14,803 nt of DNA from Lentisphaerota bacterium (GTDB taxonomy: Bacteria; Verrucomicrobiota; Kiritimatiellia; RFP12; UBA3636), in assembly GCA_022837245.1 (NCBI GenBank), contig JALHHX010000086.1:1-14803 (forward strand), read 5' to 3'. The translations under genes were made by a program, and so were the position numbers. Below, one piece after another: positions 7,728-14,803 of this stretch (the stretch's first letter is position 1; each line of letters begins with the position of its first letter). The notes under the pieces are model-generated. The model did not search any database, had not been told where the DNA came from, and saw nothing but the letters and a program-made list of their open reading frames with translations.

Positions 7728-8627
7728 ATGGATATCCCAACAATACAAGGCATGGACAAATACATCGGCAAAGCTGATGCGTTGATTGAAGCCATGCCGT
7801 ACATCGCCCGCTTCAAAAACGAGATGATTGTCGTCAAACTAGGCGGCAGCGTCATGGAGAGCGAGGAAAACCTGAGGTCTACTTTGACGGACATCGCGTT
7901 CATGCGCACTGTGGGCATGTACCCCGTCGTGGTGCATGGCGGCGGCAAGACGATATCGCGGGCGCTAAATGAGTCCGGCATCGAAACCAAGTTCGTTCAG
8001 GGGCTGCGAGTGACCGATGCGGAGTCGATGCATATCGTCGAGGACGTCATTAAAAACAAGGTAAACGCGCAGGTCGTTAGCATCCTCAACGAAAAAGGCG
8101 TCAGCGCGAGCCCGCTTCACGGAGAGCGGATTTTCTTCGCCCTTAAGAAGACGGGCAAAGATCCGGCAACCGGGGCAGACTTGGATTGGGGGTATGTCGG
8201 TGTTCCCATGGCTGTCGATACCGGACCAGTTCGCGAGTTGCTTCATGAAGACAAAATCCCGGCGATTTGCCCGCTAGGACGTGGCGCCGATGGCCTTATT
8301 TACAACATAAACGCAGACACGGCGGCGGCGGCGCTGGCGAAGGCGCTGAAGGCGAGGAAACTCGCTTTCGTTTCAGACGTGCCTGGGCTGCTGCGTGATC
8401 CGGGCGATCCCACGTCGCTCATCAACACGCTCCATGCGGACGATGCGCCGCAGCTTATGAAAGAAGGAATCGTCGGCGGCGGGATGCTGCCGAAAATACA
8501 AAGTTGCCTCGACGCGCTTGACGCCGGCGTGAAGAAGGTGCACTTGGTCGACGGGCGCATGTCGCACTCCCTGCTGCTCGAAATATTCACAAATACCGGC
8601 GTTGGAACGGAGATAGTAAAACAATGA
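7728..8627 (+). CDS. argB: Acetylglutamate kinase, arginine-sensitive type
   Basis: ArgB phosphorylates N-acetylglutamate with ATP, the second step of arginine synthesis. The 299-residue amino-acid-kinase fold shows VVKLGGSVM (35-43), VVVHGGGKTIS (68-77), GLRVTD (92-97), NINADTAAAALA (193-204) and GGGMLPK (250-256). An N-terminal helix (about 10-32, KADALIEAMPYIARF) precedes the kinase core, and the C-terminus carries EIFTNTGVGTEI. Both features mark hexameric, arginine-inhibited enzymes, so this is the likely feedback point, as expected where ArgJ recycles acetyl groups. The ATG starts 2 nt after the argJ stop; a TTG at 7722 overlapping the argJ stop is an alternative. It overlaps argD by ATGA, which indicates translational coupling. 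Confidence 0.95.
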   Translation: MDIPTIQGMDKYIGKADALIEAMPYIARFKNEMIVVKLGGSVMESEENLRSTLTDIAFMRTVGMYPVVVHGGGKTISRALNESGIETKFVQGLRVTDAESMHIVEDVIKNKVNAQVVSILNEKGVSASPLHGERIFFALKKTGKDPATGADLDWGYVGVPMAVDTGPVRELLHEDKIPAICPLGRGADGLIYNINADTAAAALAKALKARKLAFVSDVPGLLRDPGDPTSLINTLHADDAPQLMKEGIVGGGMLPKIQSCLDALDAGVKKVHLVDGRMSHSLLLEIFTNTGVGTEIVKQ

Positions 8628-9844
8628 AGAAGAACGAAGACATAGCACTGCTTTGCAACGATTACACGATGAACACATATTCGCGGACGGCGACGATAGT
8701 CCGAGCCAAGGGCTGCCGCGTATGGGATCAGAAGAAAAAGCAGTACCTTGATTTCACGTCGGGCATATCAGTCCACAACGCCGGACACTGCCACCCTAAA
8801 ATCGTGGACGCCATCAAAACCCAGGCGGAGACGCTCTCCCACTGCTCAAACCTCTTCTACACGCCACAGAACGGGCTGCTCGCGCAGAAGCTCTCCCAGT
8901 TGAGCCTGGGCGGCAAGGTGTTCTTCTGCAATTCGGGCGCGGAGGCGAATGAGGCCATGATAAAGATGGCGCGTCTATACGGCCACGAAAGCGGACGCTA
9001 CGAAATAATCTGTATGAAGAGCTCTTTCCACGGCCGGACAATGGGCACCATATCGGCAACAGGCCAGAGCAAAGTGCAGAAAGGCTTCGATCCGCTGCTC
9101 GTGGGCTTCCGTTTTGCCGATTTCAACGACTTAGAGTCAGTCAAAGCACTCGTCAATGACAAGACCATCGCAGTGATGCTGGAGGCGGTGCAGGGCGAAG
9201 GTGGAATCAACCCCGCCACGCCGGAGTTCATGAAGGGCGTCCGAAGTTTGTGCGACGAGAAAGGGCTGCTGATGCTCTGCGACGAAATACAGTGCGGTCT
9301 CGGACGCACGGGCAAGATGTTCGGCTATGAGCATTACGACGTCAAGCCGGATGCCATCACGCTCGGCAAGTCCCTTGGGGGCGGGATACCAATGGGCGCG
9401 CTTGTGGCATCGTCGAAATACTCCGACGTGTTCACTCCTGGCAGCCATGGCACAACCTGCGGCGGCAACCCGCTTGCATGCGCCTCGTCTCTCGCGTTCC
9501 TCGAAGTTCTTGAGGAAGAGAAACTGGTGGAACATTCGGAAAAATTCGGAGAGCTGTTCAGAGTAGGACTGCAGAAATTCGTCGAGGAATACGATCAGGT
9601 GCTCCAAGTCAGGGGACTCGGCCTCATGATCGGATTGGTCGTTGCCGGCAGCGCCAAGGAAGTCGTCGACGAACTCCGCGCAGGAGGGCTGCTAGCCCTC
9701 ACAGCCGGCGAGCACGTGGTGCGTCTGCTGCCGCCGCTCAATATCGGGGACAACGACCTCGAAGAAGGTCTTGAAATGATCGGCGACACGTTGGAAGTCC
9801 TGTTCGGTGGAGAGGAAGAAGAAGAGACCGAAGATAAAGAATAA
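8624..9844 (+). CDS. argD: Acetylornithine aminotransferase
   Basis: ArgD is a PLP enzyme that converts N-acetylglutamate semialdehyde plus glutamate to N-acetylornithine and 2-oxoglutarate. The 406-residue class III aminotransferase has DFTSGISVHNAGHCHP (43-58), FCNSGAEANEAMIK (101-114), SFHGRTMGT (134-142), the PLP-contacting DEIQCGLGRTG (220-230) and the Schiff-base lysine K249 in TLGKSLGGG. TTCGGNPLA follows in the second half. The end is an acidic Glu/Asp-rich tail of about a dozen residues. The ATG overlaps the argB stop (ATGA). Related enzymes such as succinyldiaminopimelate or succinylornithine aminotransferase share these motifs and ArgD is often dual-purpose, but the operon supports the arginine role. 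Confidence 0.94.
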   Translation: MKKNEDIALLCNDYTMNTYSRTATIVRAKGCRVWDQKKKQYLDFTSGISVHNAGHCHPKIVDAIKTQAETLSHCSNLFYTPQNGLLAQKLSQLSLGGKVFFCNSGAEANEAMIKMARLYGHESGRYEIICMKSSFHGRTMGTISATGQSKVQKGFDPLLVGFRFADFNDLESVKALVNDKTIAVMLEAVQGEGGINPATPEFMKGVRSLCDEKGLLMLCDEIQCGLGRTGKMFGYEHYDVKPDAITLGKSLGGGIPMGALVASSKYSDVFTPGSHGTTCGGNPLACASSLAFLEVLEEEKLVEHSEKFGELFRVGLQKFVEEYDQVLQVRGLGLMIGLVVAGSAKEVVDELRAGGLLALTAGEHVVRLLPPLNIGDNDLEEGLEMIGDTLEVLFGGEEEEETEDKE

Positions 9845-9890
9845 CGGCTGCGTTGTTATTTTGTTTTGATCAGCAACAAGGAGTTGAAAA

Positions 9891-11129
9891 ATGGCATTGA
9901 CTGTAAATGAAATGAAGGGCCGCAAGATCGGCATCTGCGTCTCGGGTGGACTCGACAGCAAGACGATCGCAAAACGGCTGGTGGAAGCGGGGGCGGACGT
10001 TCTCTGCTTCACGGCGGATCTTGGGCAGCCCGACGAGACAGACATATCGAACGTCGCCAGGAAAATGGCGCCGTGCGGCGTCGAGACGGTAATCGTCGAT
10101 GTTAAGAATGAAATGGCCGAGGCTTGCTTTCGCACGATCATGGCGAAAGGCACATATGATGGCGGATACTGGAACTCAACCGGAATCGGCCGTGCCGTTA
10201 CGGTCAAAAAGCTCGTCGGCGAGATGAAAAAACGGGACATCTCCACCCTCGTGCATGGCGCGACGGGACGCGGCAACGACCAGATGCGCTTTGAGCGCTA
10301 CACAAACATTTTCGCGCCAGAGATGACGGTTTACGCCCCTTGGCGAGACGCCGAATTGCTCAAAGAATTCCCGGGGCGCATGCAGATGTGCGAATACCTG
10401 GCGAAATTCGGGATAGTCGCCTTCCCCGGCGGCAAGAAGCGCTATTCCACCGACGGCAACATCGCCGGGCTATCCCACGAGGCGGAAGACCTCGAGAGCA
10501 TAGAAACGGCTATGACGATCGTCGAGCCCACGATGGGCGTGTGGCCGATGCAGGCGCCTGACGTCGAAGAAGAAGTGGAAATCGAATTTGTCGAGGGACG
10601 CGCAGTGGCGATAAACGGCCGCAAGATGAAGCCGTTCGATATTCTAGTCGAGGCAAATAAAATCGGCGGAAGAAACGGCGTCGGGCTCAGCCATGCGCTT
10701 GAGAACCGCATCATCGGCACGAAGAGCCGCGGTGTATACGAGGCACCGGGCATGGAGCTGCTAGGCAAGACGTTGCAATACGTCTACCAGTCCATACTGG
10801 ACAAGCGCGCCACCGCGATGATGGTCGAGCTTTCGCGCTTCATCGGCACCCAGATATACGACGGCCGTTACTACGACCTCTCGACCGAAGCGGCTTTCGC
10901 TGCGGTTCAGACCTACGCCGCGCACGCCACGGGCACCGTGAAAGTGGGGCTTTACAAGGGCAACATGCTTTTCCACGCGCTTACCGGCGTCAAGGCGTCG
11001 CTGTACTTCGAAGAAGACGCGTCGATGGAGGCCAGCAAAGGTCTCAATCCCGTCAGCTCTCAGGGCTTTGCCGAAATCCAGAGCGTCGAGGCACGCTCCA
11101 TGGCCAAAGCCGGACAGATCTCAGTTTAG
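9891..11129 (+). CDS. argG: Argininosuccinate synthase (variant PP-loop)
   Basis: ArgG joins citrulline and aspartate using ATP to form argininosuccinate. The 412-residue protein begins with KIGICVSGGLDSKT (12-25), an N-type PP-loop in which the usual SGGLDTS is replaced by SGGLDSK. FTADLGQPDE (40-49), HGATGRGNDQMRFE (122-135) and YAPWRD (148-153) follow, matching the family's ADLGQ, TGKGND and APWR elements. The stretch GTYDGGYWNSTGIGRAV (87-103) departs from the usual Y-x-L-x-T-A-L-x-R-P pattern. AAGGAG sits 8 nt before the ATG, a strong ribosome site. It follows argD after 46 nt with no clear terminator, so it is likely co-transcribed. Family and pathway are firm; it appears to belong to a divergent subgroup. 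argH is not adjacent. Confidence 0.9.
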   Translation: MALTVNEMKGRKIGICVSGGLDSKTIAKRLVEAGADVLCFTADLGQPDETDISNVARKMAPCGVETVIVDVKNEMAEACFRTIMAKGTYDGGYWNSTGIGRAVTVKKLVGEMKKRDISTLVHGATGRGNDQMRFERYTNIFAPEMTVYAPWRDAELLKEFPGRMQMCEYLAKFGIVAFPGGKKRYSTDGNIAGLSHEAEDLESIETAMTIVEPTMGVWPMQAPDVEEEVEIEFVEGRAVAINGRKMKPFDILVEANKIGGRNGVGLSHALENRIIGTKSRGVYEAPGMELLGKTLQYVYQSILDKRATAMMVELSRFIGTQIYDGRYYDLSTEAAFAAVQTYAAHATGTVKVGLYKGNMLFHALTGVKASLYFEEDASMEASKGLNPVSSQGFAEIQSVEARSMAKAGQISV

Positions 11130-11159
11130 GCCCTGACTTTTATATCCTAGGCCCTGGCT
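11127..11159. repeat. Short direct repeat after argG
   Basis: TAGGCCCTGACT (11127-11138) recurs as TAGGCCCTGGCT (11148-11159) with a 21-bp period, 11 of 12 bases identical. The first copy includes the argG stop codon. It may be a small local duplication. No terminator hairpin is evident in the 70-nt gap to the next gene. Confidence 0.4.
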
Positions 11160-11199
11160 GGGAAAACGCTCCCCGGAATCTCTAAAGGCAGCACCCTCC

Positions 11200-11922
11200 A
11201 TGAATCCGAACGAACAGAGCACTGAATCCGCATGTTCTAAAACAGTTCGTGCGCGTTGGCGTTTTTTTTTCAAAGTGCTGATCGGCATCGTGTTCGTGTT
11301 CGGCACGATTCTGGTGCTGTCCAATGCCGCGCATATAAAGGAACTGCTACGGCAAATAGACCAGGCGAAGGCGTGGGTTTTAGACCGGGGACTGCTCAGA
11401 GCGTCGCTCACATTCTTCGCTGCGAACACCGTGATATGCACATTTGGATTCCCGCGCTTCTGGACAGGAGTTTTCGCAGGGGTGGTTTTCAGCGGTCCAC
11501 TCGGGTTCGCCCTTTCGCTGCCGTCATCCCTATTCGGCGCCTACTGCACGTTTCTGGCTTTCCGCATCATGGGAAGCCGGAAACTCTTTGAAAAGCTCCA
11601 TGAAAAGGGGTTCCGGCATTACGACCTTCTGGAGAAGGAGCCATCCGCCATACACGTCATCCTTATACGTCAGATCCCAGTCCCCGGTTTACTCTCCACG
11701 GCCATCCTCGCCGCTTCAAAACTCCGCGGCGGCGCTTTCCTGTGCGGCACTGCAATCGGATTCGTGCCCGCCGCGGCGATAGGCAGCTTTCTAGGAGGTA
11801 CTGTGACTTCCGAACATCCCGCTCAGTCGGTCACAATAACATCCATCGTGGTGCTGGTTTGCGCTTTCATGATAATCTGGATGCGCCGCCAGATCTCGCG
11901 CCACTTCGTGCTGAAGGAATGA
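11200..11922 (+). CDS. TVP38/TMEM64 (DedA/VTT-domain) family membrane protein
   Basis: This 240-residue inner-membrane protein belongs to the VTT (SNARE-associated Golgi protein) family, whose members include DedA-type lipid-carrier flippases and proteins of unknown substrate. A short polar N-terminus (1-20) is followed by hydrophobic segments at about 22-44, 66-86, 88-123, 152-200 (re-entrant/helical) and 211-228, ending in a basic tail. The family core is visible as GVVFSGPLGFALSLPSSLFGAY (94-115, glycine-spaced) and IRQIPVPGLLSTAILAA (156-172), with GFVPAAAIGSFLGG (187-200) after it. It lies 70 nt downstream of argG on the same strand and converges on rsmE with a single base between stops. 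The ATG at 11200 is preceded by a modest AAGGCAG. Transport function in this gene is unknown. Confidence 0.85.
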   Translation: MNPNEQSTESACSKTVRARWRFFFKVLIGIVFVFGTILVLSNAAHIKELLRQIDQAKAWVLDRGLLRASLTFFAANTVICTFGFPRFWTGVFAGVVFSGPLGFALSLPSSLFGAYCTFLAFRIMGSRKLFEKLHEKGFRHYDLLEKEPSAIHVILIRQIPVPGLLSTAILAASKLRGGAFLCGTAIGFVPAAAIGSFLGGTVTSEHPAQSVTITSIVVLVCAFMIIWMRRQISRHFVLKE

Positions 11923-11923
11923 T

Positions 11924-12664
11924 TCACCCCATATAAGCCAGAGTCCCGGCTATGGCGAAAATCGCCGCCGTCTCCACGCGTAGCACGTTCCCTCCCAGCG
12001 ACACAGCGACCGCGTTCTGAAGCGCCAGTGCCTCCCTCAATTCCCCAGGCGCGAAATCCCCTTCCGGCCCGATCAGCCAACCAATGCTTTCGCCACGTCC
12101 CGACACTCCGATGCTCTCCAAGACCTCGCCGATCGGACGAGCCACGTCCGACAACGCCCCAATAAGGACCGGCCCCGGGAAGCAACGCATTTCCTCAATG
12201 GCACCGGCCCAATTCTCGACAGGATCCACATCCGTGAGCCACGCACCCCCGCACTGCCGCAAGGCCGAAGCGACGATCCTCCCCCACCGATCCTGCTTCT
12301 CCCCGCGCCTCATCCGCGCCACAACGCGCTCCGAAACCACCGGCACGATACGCTCCACGCCCAGCTCCTGCGCCTTCTCGACAAGCCAGTCCATGCGCAC
12401 CGGCTTCGCCACGCACTGGAAAAGCGTTATACGCGGGCGCGGCCGTGGCAGAGTCTCCACCCCGCCACGGAATTCGCAGACAACTCCGCCCTTCGAAATG
12501 GAGACCGCCACCGCCGCACGCATGTTGCCCCGCCCGTCAACCAGCCGCACCGGCTCGCCTTCCGACACGCGCAACACTGAGCGCATATGATGCGAATCCT
12601 CGTCCCCGAGCGCGACGGGCATGCCGCCCATCAACTCTTCCGTGCCGATTATCGCGGTGTGCAT
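11924..12664 (-). CDS. rsmE: 16S rRNA (uracil-1498-N3) methyltransferase
   Basis: RsmE uses S-adenosylmethionine to methylate U1498 of 16S rRNA in the 30S decoding region. The 246-residue SPOUT-fold protein has an N-terminal PUA-like part with HHMRSVLRV (25-33), then MDWLVEKAQELGVERIVPV (91-109), IGPEGDF (198-204) and LGGNVLRVETA (223-233), forming the trefoil-knot SAM site. Two spots differ from the usual sequence: the A-x-EQ-S/C-GR block reads ALRQCGG (134-140), and LG-x-R-ILR reads LGGNVLR. It follows dnaJ after 39 nt, a common arrangement. AGGA lies about 10 nt before the ATG. Homology is clear; activity is likely but the altered residues leave some doubt. Confidence 0.9.
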   Translation of the reverse strand: MHTAIIGTEELMGGMPVALGDEDSHHMRSVLRVSEGEPVRLVDGRGNMRAAVAVSISKGGVVCEFRGGVETLPRPRPRITLFQCVAKPVRMDWLVEKAQELGVERIVPVVSERVVARMRRGEKQDRWGRIVASALRQCGGAWLTDVDPVENWAGAIEEMRCFPGPVLIGALSDVARPIGEVLESIGVSGRGESIGWLIGPEGDFAPGELREALALQNAVAVSLGGNVLRVETAAIFAIAGTLAYMG

Positions 12665-12703
12665 TTCGTCATAATCCTATGCAGCAGCGTAAAATCCGCC
12701 AGG

Positions 12704-13891
12704 TCACTTAGCGGACTTAAGCGAATCGCGCTTCGCGAGAAACGCGTCGGCCCTGTCGCGGAATTTACGCGCCTCGGGATAAGACGACATTTCCGACGCC
12801 GCCGCGAATTCCTCAAGCGCCTTTTTCTGGCGCGCGTTCATACGCGCCGGGACTTCTATAGAAATACGCACCACCAAATCGCCGGTTCCGGTGCCGTTCG
12901 CCGACTGGCATCCCTTGCCACGCAGGCGGAACGACTTGCCGTTGGGAGTTCCAGGCGCCAGCTTGAGCTTGGCGAATCCGTCGACCGTAGGCACCTCGAC
13001 TTCCCCGCCCAACGCAGCGACATCTGGCGCAACTGGAACCACGCACTCCAAATCGTCTCCGTTGCGCTCGAAAATCCCGTGCTGGCGGACATGGAAGACC
13101 ACGTACAAATCGCCGTCCCTGCCTCCTCGCAAACCGCCCTCGCCGCGGCCGGCCACGCGCACGCGCAAGCCGGTGTCGACTCCCTTCGGGATCCTAAGCA
13201 GTATTCGCGTTTTCTCCTTCACGCGTCCGCTACCCGCGCAACTTTTGCATGGAGTGCGCACGACCGACCCCTCCCCCCTGCAAACGGGGCAAGGTTGCTG
13301 CATCATGAAAAATCCGCCACCGGAAACAACGGTTCCGCTGCCATTGCATTGCTTGCACGTCTCGCGCTTCGTACCCTCCGCCGCGCCAGAACCCTTGCAA
13401 GTTTTGCAATCGTGGGTTGTCGGGATGGAAATCTCTTTCGACGCGCCGAAAATGGCCTCTTCGAGATCTATCTCCATATCGTAACGCAGGTCTTGCCCGT
13501 CCTGGGCGCCCGGGGGGGGGCTCGACCTGCGTCCACGCCCTCCGCCGAATAGCGTCTCGAAGATCCCGCCGCCGCCGCCGAAAAGATTGTTGAAGATATC
13601 AGACAGATCCTCAGCGTGTGTGAAATCGCGATTGAAATCGAAACCTCCCGGCCCGAATTGCGACTTCATCCCTTCGAAACCGTATTTGTCGTAAATTGAA
13701 CGCTTCTTATCGTCGCTGAGCACCTCGTAGGCTTCGGACACCTGCTTGAACTTTTCCTCCGACTCCTTATTGCCCTGGTTGTGGTCAGGGTGGTATTTCA
13801 TCGCCATCTTGCGGTACGCCTTTTTGATCTCATCCGGCGTCGCCTCGCGTTTCACTCCGAGGGTTTCGTAATAGTCTTGTTTATCTGCCAT
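12704..13891 (-). CDS. dnaJ: Chaperone DnaJ (Hsp40)
   Basis: DnaJ delivers unfolded clients to DnaK and stimulates its ATPase. The 395-residue type I protein has a J domain (about 5-70) with HPD at 34-36, a Gly/Phe linker (about 79-120) including FNNLFGGGGG and FETLFGGG, and a zinc-finger region with four motifs: CKTCKGSG (162), CKQCNGSG (179), CPVCRGEG (201) and CKSCAGSG (215). Two C-terminal substrate-binding domains follow, with VAALGGEVEVPT and FRLRGKG. I chose the ATG at 13889-13891 because GAGGG lies 9 nt upstream; the TTG at 13900 would leave no spacing. It follows grpE after 5 nt. A C9 run encodes the proline stretch near residue 125. Confidence 0.97.
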   Translation of the reverse strand: MADKQDYYETLGVKREATPDEIKKAYRKMAMKYHPDHNQGNKESEEKFKQVSEAYEVLSDDKKRSIYDKYGFEGMKSQFGPGGFDFNRDFTHAEDLSDIFNNLFGGGGGIFETLFGGGRGRRSSPPPGAQDGQDLRYDMEIDLEEAIFGASKEISIPTTHDCKTCKGSGAAEGTKRETCKQCNGSGTVVSGGGFFMMQQPCPVCRGEGSVVRTPCKSCAGSGRVKEKTRILLRIPKGVDTGLRVRVAGRGEGGLRGGRDGDLYVVFHVRQHGIFERNGDDLECVVPVAPDVAALGGEVEVPTVDGFAKLKLAPGTPNGKSFRLRGKGCQSANGTGTGDLVVRISIEVPARMNARQKKALEEFAAASEMSSYPEARKFRDRADAFLAKRDSLKSAK

Positions 13892-13896
13892 CGAAA

Positions 13897-14610
13897 TCAA
13901 CCCTCAGCGCCCAGCGAGGCACCCGCCGAGCCGTCTTCGCAATTTTCCGAACCCGCTTCACCATCCGAGGCTTCCGAAACGATCACCTGCGACGCCCGCA
14001 GTATGCGCCCGTGGAGCGTATAGCCTTTTCGGAACTCCGACACGACCACGCCCGATTTGCCATCGGCAGCCGGCACTGTCGTAAGCGCGTAGTGAAGGTT
14101 GGCGTCGAAGTCCTTGCCCACGGCTTCTATCGCCCTGACGCCGTTGTTTTCGAGCACTTTCTCCAACTCGCCGCGCACGAGCTTGAACCCCTGGAGATAT
14201 GCGACTAGAGATTCATCCGCGTTCTTATCCACCGCCTGCTCCGCATGGTCGAAATGGTCGAGCACCGGCAACAGAGACAAAATAAGATCCTCGTTGGAGC
14301 GCTGCACCATTTCGGAGTGGTCGCGCGCGATGCGTTTGCGGTAGTTGTCGAAATCTGCCTGGAGACGCAGCAGCCGGTCCTTAAGCTTGGCTATCTCTTC
14401 TTCACATGCCTTCCCACCTGCAGCATGCTTTTTCTTCCCGCATGCGGCATTGTCCTCAGCGGCGGCTTTTTGGGCCTCCTCGGATTCAACCTCGTCCGTG
14501 ATCTCCGCGCTTTCTTCGGCCGCTGGAACGTCCCGGTTCAGTTCCTCATCGACCTCGCCGGAAACAGTTTCCACTGCTGGCGTCCCTTGTTGTTGTTGTT
14601 TGCTTTTCAT
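13897..14610 (-). CDS. grpE: Nucleotide exchange factor GrpE
   Basis: GrpE dimers release ADP from DnaK and reset the chaperone cycle. In this 237-residue protein, residues 1 to about 70 are acidic and low-complexity, starting with a run of four glutamines. The long helix follows (about 72-120: KLKDRLLRLQADFDNYRKRI), then LILSLLPVLDHFDHAEQA. The beta domain carries GKDFDANLHYAL and the signature GYTLHGRILRASQVIVS near the end. A polar tail of about 24 residues follows. Two adjacent ATGs are possible: 14610 lies 7 nt after AGGAG and 14613 only 4 nt, so I prefer the former. It is the first gene of grpE-dnaJ-rsmE. The GrpE signature is strongly conserved, so identity is sure. Confidence 0.95.
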   Translation of the reverse strand: MKSKQQQQGTPAVETVSGEVDEELNRDVPAAEESAEITDEVESEEAQKAAAEDNAACGKKKHAAGGKACEEEIAKLKDRLLRLQADFDNYRKRIARDHSEMVQRSNEDLILSLLPVLDHFDHAEQAVDKNADESLVAYLQGFKLVRGELEKVLENNGVRAIEAVGKDFDANLHYALTTVPAADGKSGVVVSEFRKGYTLHGRILRASQVIVSEASDGEAGSENCEDGSAGASLGAEG

Positions 14611-14665
14611 CATGATTCTCCTGTATGTCGTCTACCGCTCGTTGCCGGCAAAAAATAAGGTTTCT

Positions 14666-14694
14666 ATATTACACCACCAGGGTCATAAAGTCAA
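14666..14694 (-). promoter_or_regulatory. Sigma70-like promoter of grpE-dnaJ-rsmE
   Basis: On the minus strand TTGACT (plus 14689-14694, 5 of 6) is 17 bp from TAATAT (plus 14666-14671, 4 of 6), with A/T-rich sequence upstream of the -35. Start would be near 14659, about 50 nt before the grpE ATG. I found no CIRCE inverted repeat and no sigma32-type CCCCAT -10, so heat-shock control is not visible here. The remaining 14695-14803 shows no gene. Confidence 0.6.
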
Positions 14695-14803
14695 TAAATT
14701 GCTTAGCCGCGGCAGTGGCCGGGTGGACAAATTTCCAATAATAACCACTAGCATCCCATATTGGCATGGAAACGGGTGTGCCGCCCCCCCCCTTCCCCTT
14801 CCC

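Noticed and set aside
9845..9890. Possible terminator or promoter between argD and argG
   Set aside because: Only weak TTGTT/AACAA pairing and no good -35/-10 pair; the strong Shine-Dalgarno site and short gap fit simple co-transcription.
12587..13552. Plus-strand open frame (321 codons) opposite dnaJ and the start of rsmE
   Set aside because: It runs antisense to conserved DnaJ domains, has no family resemblance, and crosses the dnaJ-rsmE junction.
14784..14803. C/T-rich tract at the right end as a functional element
   Set aside because: A C9 run plus CT-rich bases at the window edge is more simply low-complexity or contig-end sequence; nothing beyond it can be seen.

Overview
This window is a compact stretch of bacterial chromosome made almost entirely of housekeeping genes. 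I see no phage, insertion sequence, CRISPR array, toxin-antitoxin or defence locus, and no tRNA or rRNA gene. GC content looks moderately high by eye, with G/C-rich third codon positions and recognisable Shine-Dalgarno sites before most genes. A PPi-type phosphofructokinase, a ribosomal protein S2 with a long Ala/Glu/Arg tail, a stand-alone glycogen-binding domain protein and an ArgJ-type arginine pathway together suggest an uncultivated member of the PVC superphylum (Verrucomicrobiota, Kiritimatiellota or Lentisphaerota-like). That placement is inference with low to moderate confidence.

Layout. (1) 7-1605: a glycogen-binding-domain protein (+) meets pyrophosphate-dependent phosphofructokinase (-) stop to stop. 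(2) 1646-6226, all on the minus strand and transcribed right to left: rpsB, tsf, rplM, rpsI, then a DEAD-box RNA helicase. rpsB is broken by a +1-type frame change near 5846-5860. An apparent promoter lies upstream of rpsB, a second sits between tsf and rplM, and a good hairpin terminator follows rpsI. (3) 6227-6507: divergent control region with back-to-back promoters, a 16-bp inverted repeat on the rightward -10 element and a structured rpsB leader. (4) 6508-11129: arginine genes argJ-argB-argD-argG (+), tightly packed, followed by a TVP38/TMEM64-family membrane protein (11200-11922). (5) 11924-14610: grpE-dnaJ-rsmE on the minus strand, read from a promoter near 14666-14694.

Function. The left part joins sugar storage/glycolysis with translation (30S proteins S2 and S9, 50S L13, EF-Ts, an RNA helicase). 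The middle encodes the cyclic acetyl-ornithine route, with ArgJ recycling the acetyl group, ArgB as the likely arginine-controlled step, ArgD the aminotransferase and ArgG making argininosuccinate. argC, argF and argH are not in the window. The right part supplies the DnaK co-chaperones GrpE and DnaJ plus a 16S rRNA methyltransferase; dnaK itself is not here.

I did not find a convincing undescribed system. The most useful observations are the rpsB frame break, the operator-like repeat at the argJ promoter, the variant PP-loop in ArgG, and the altered conserved motifs in RsmE.
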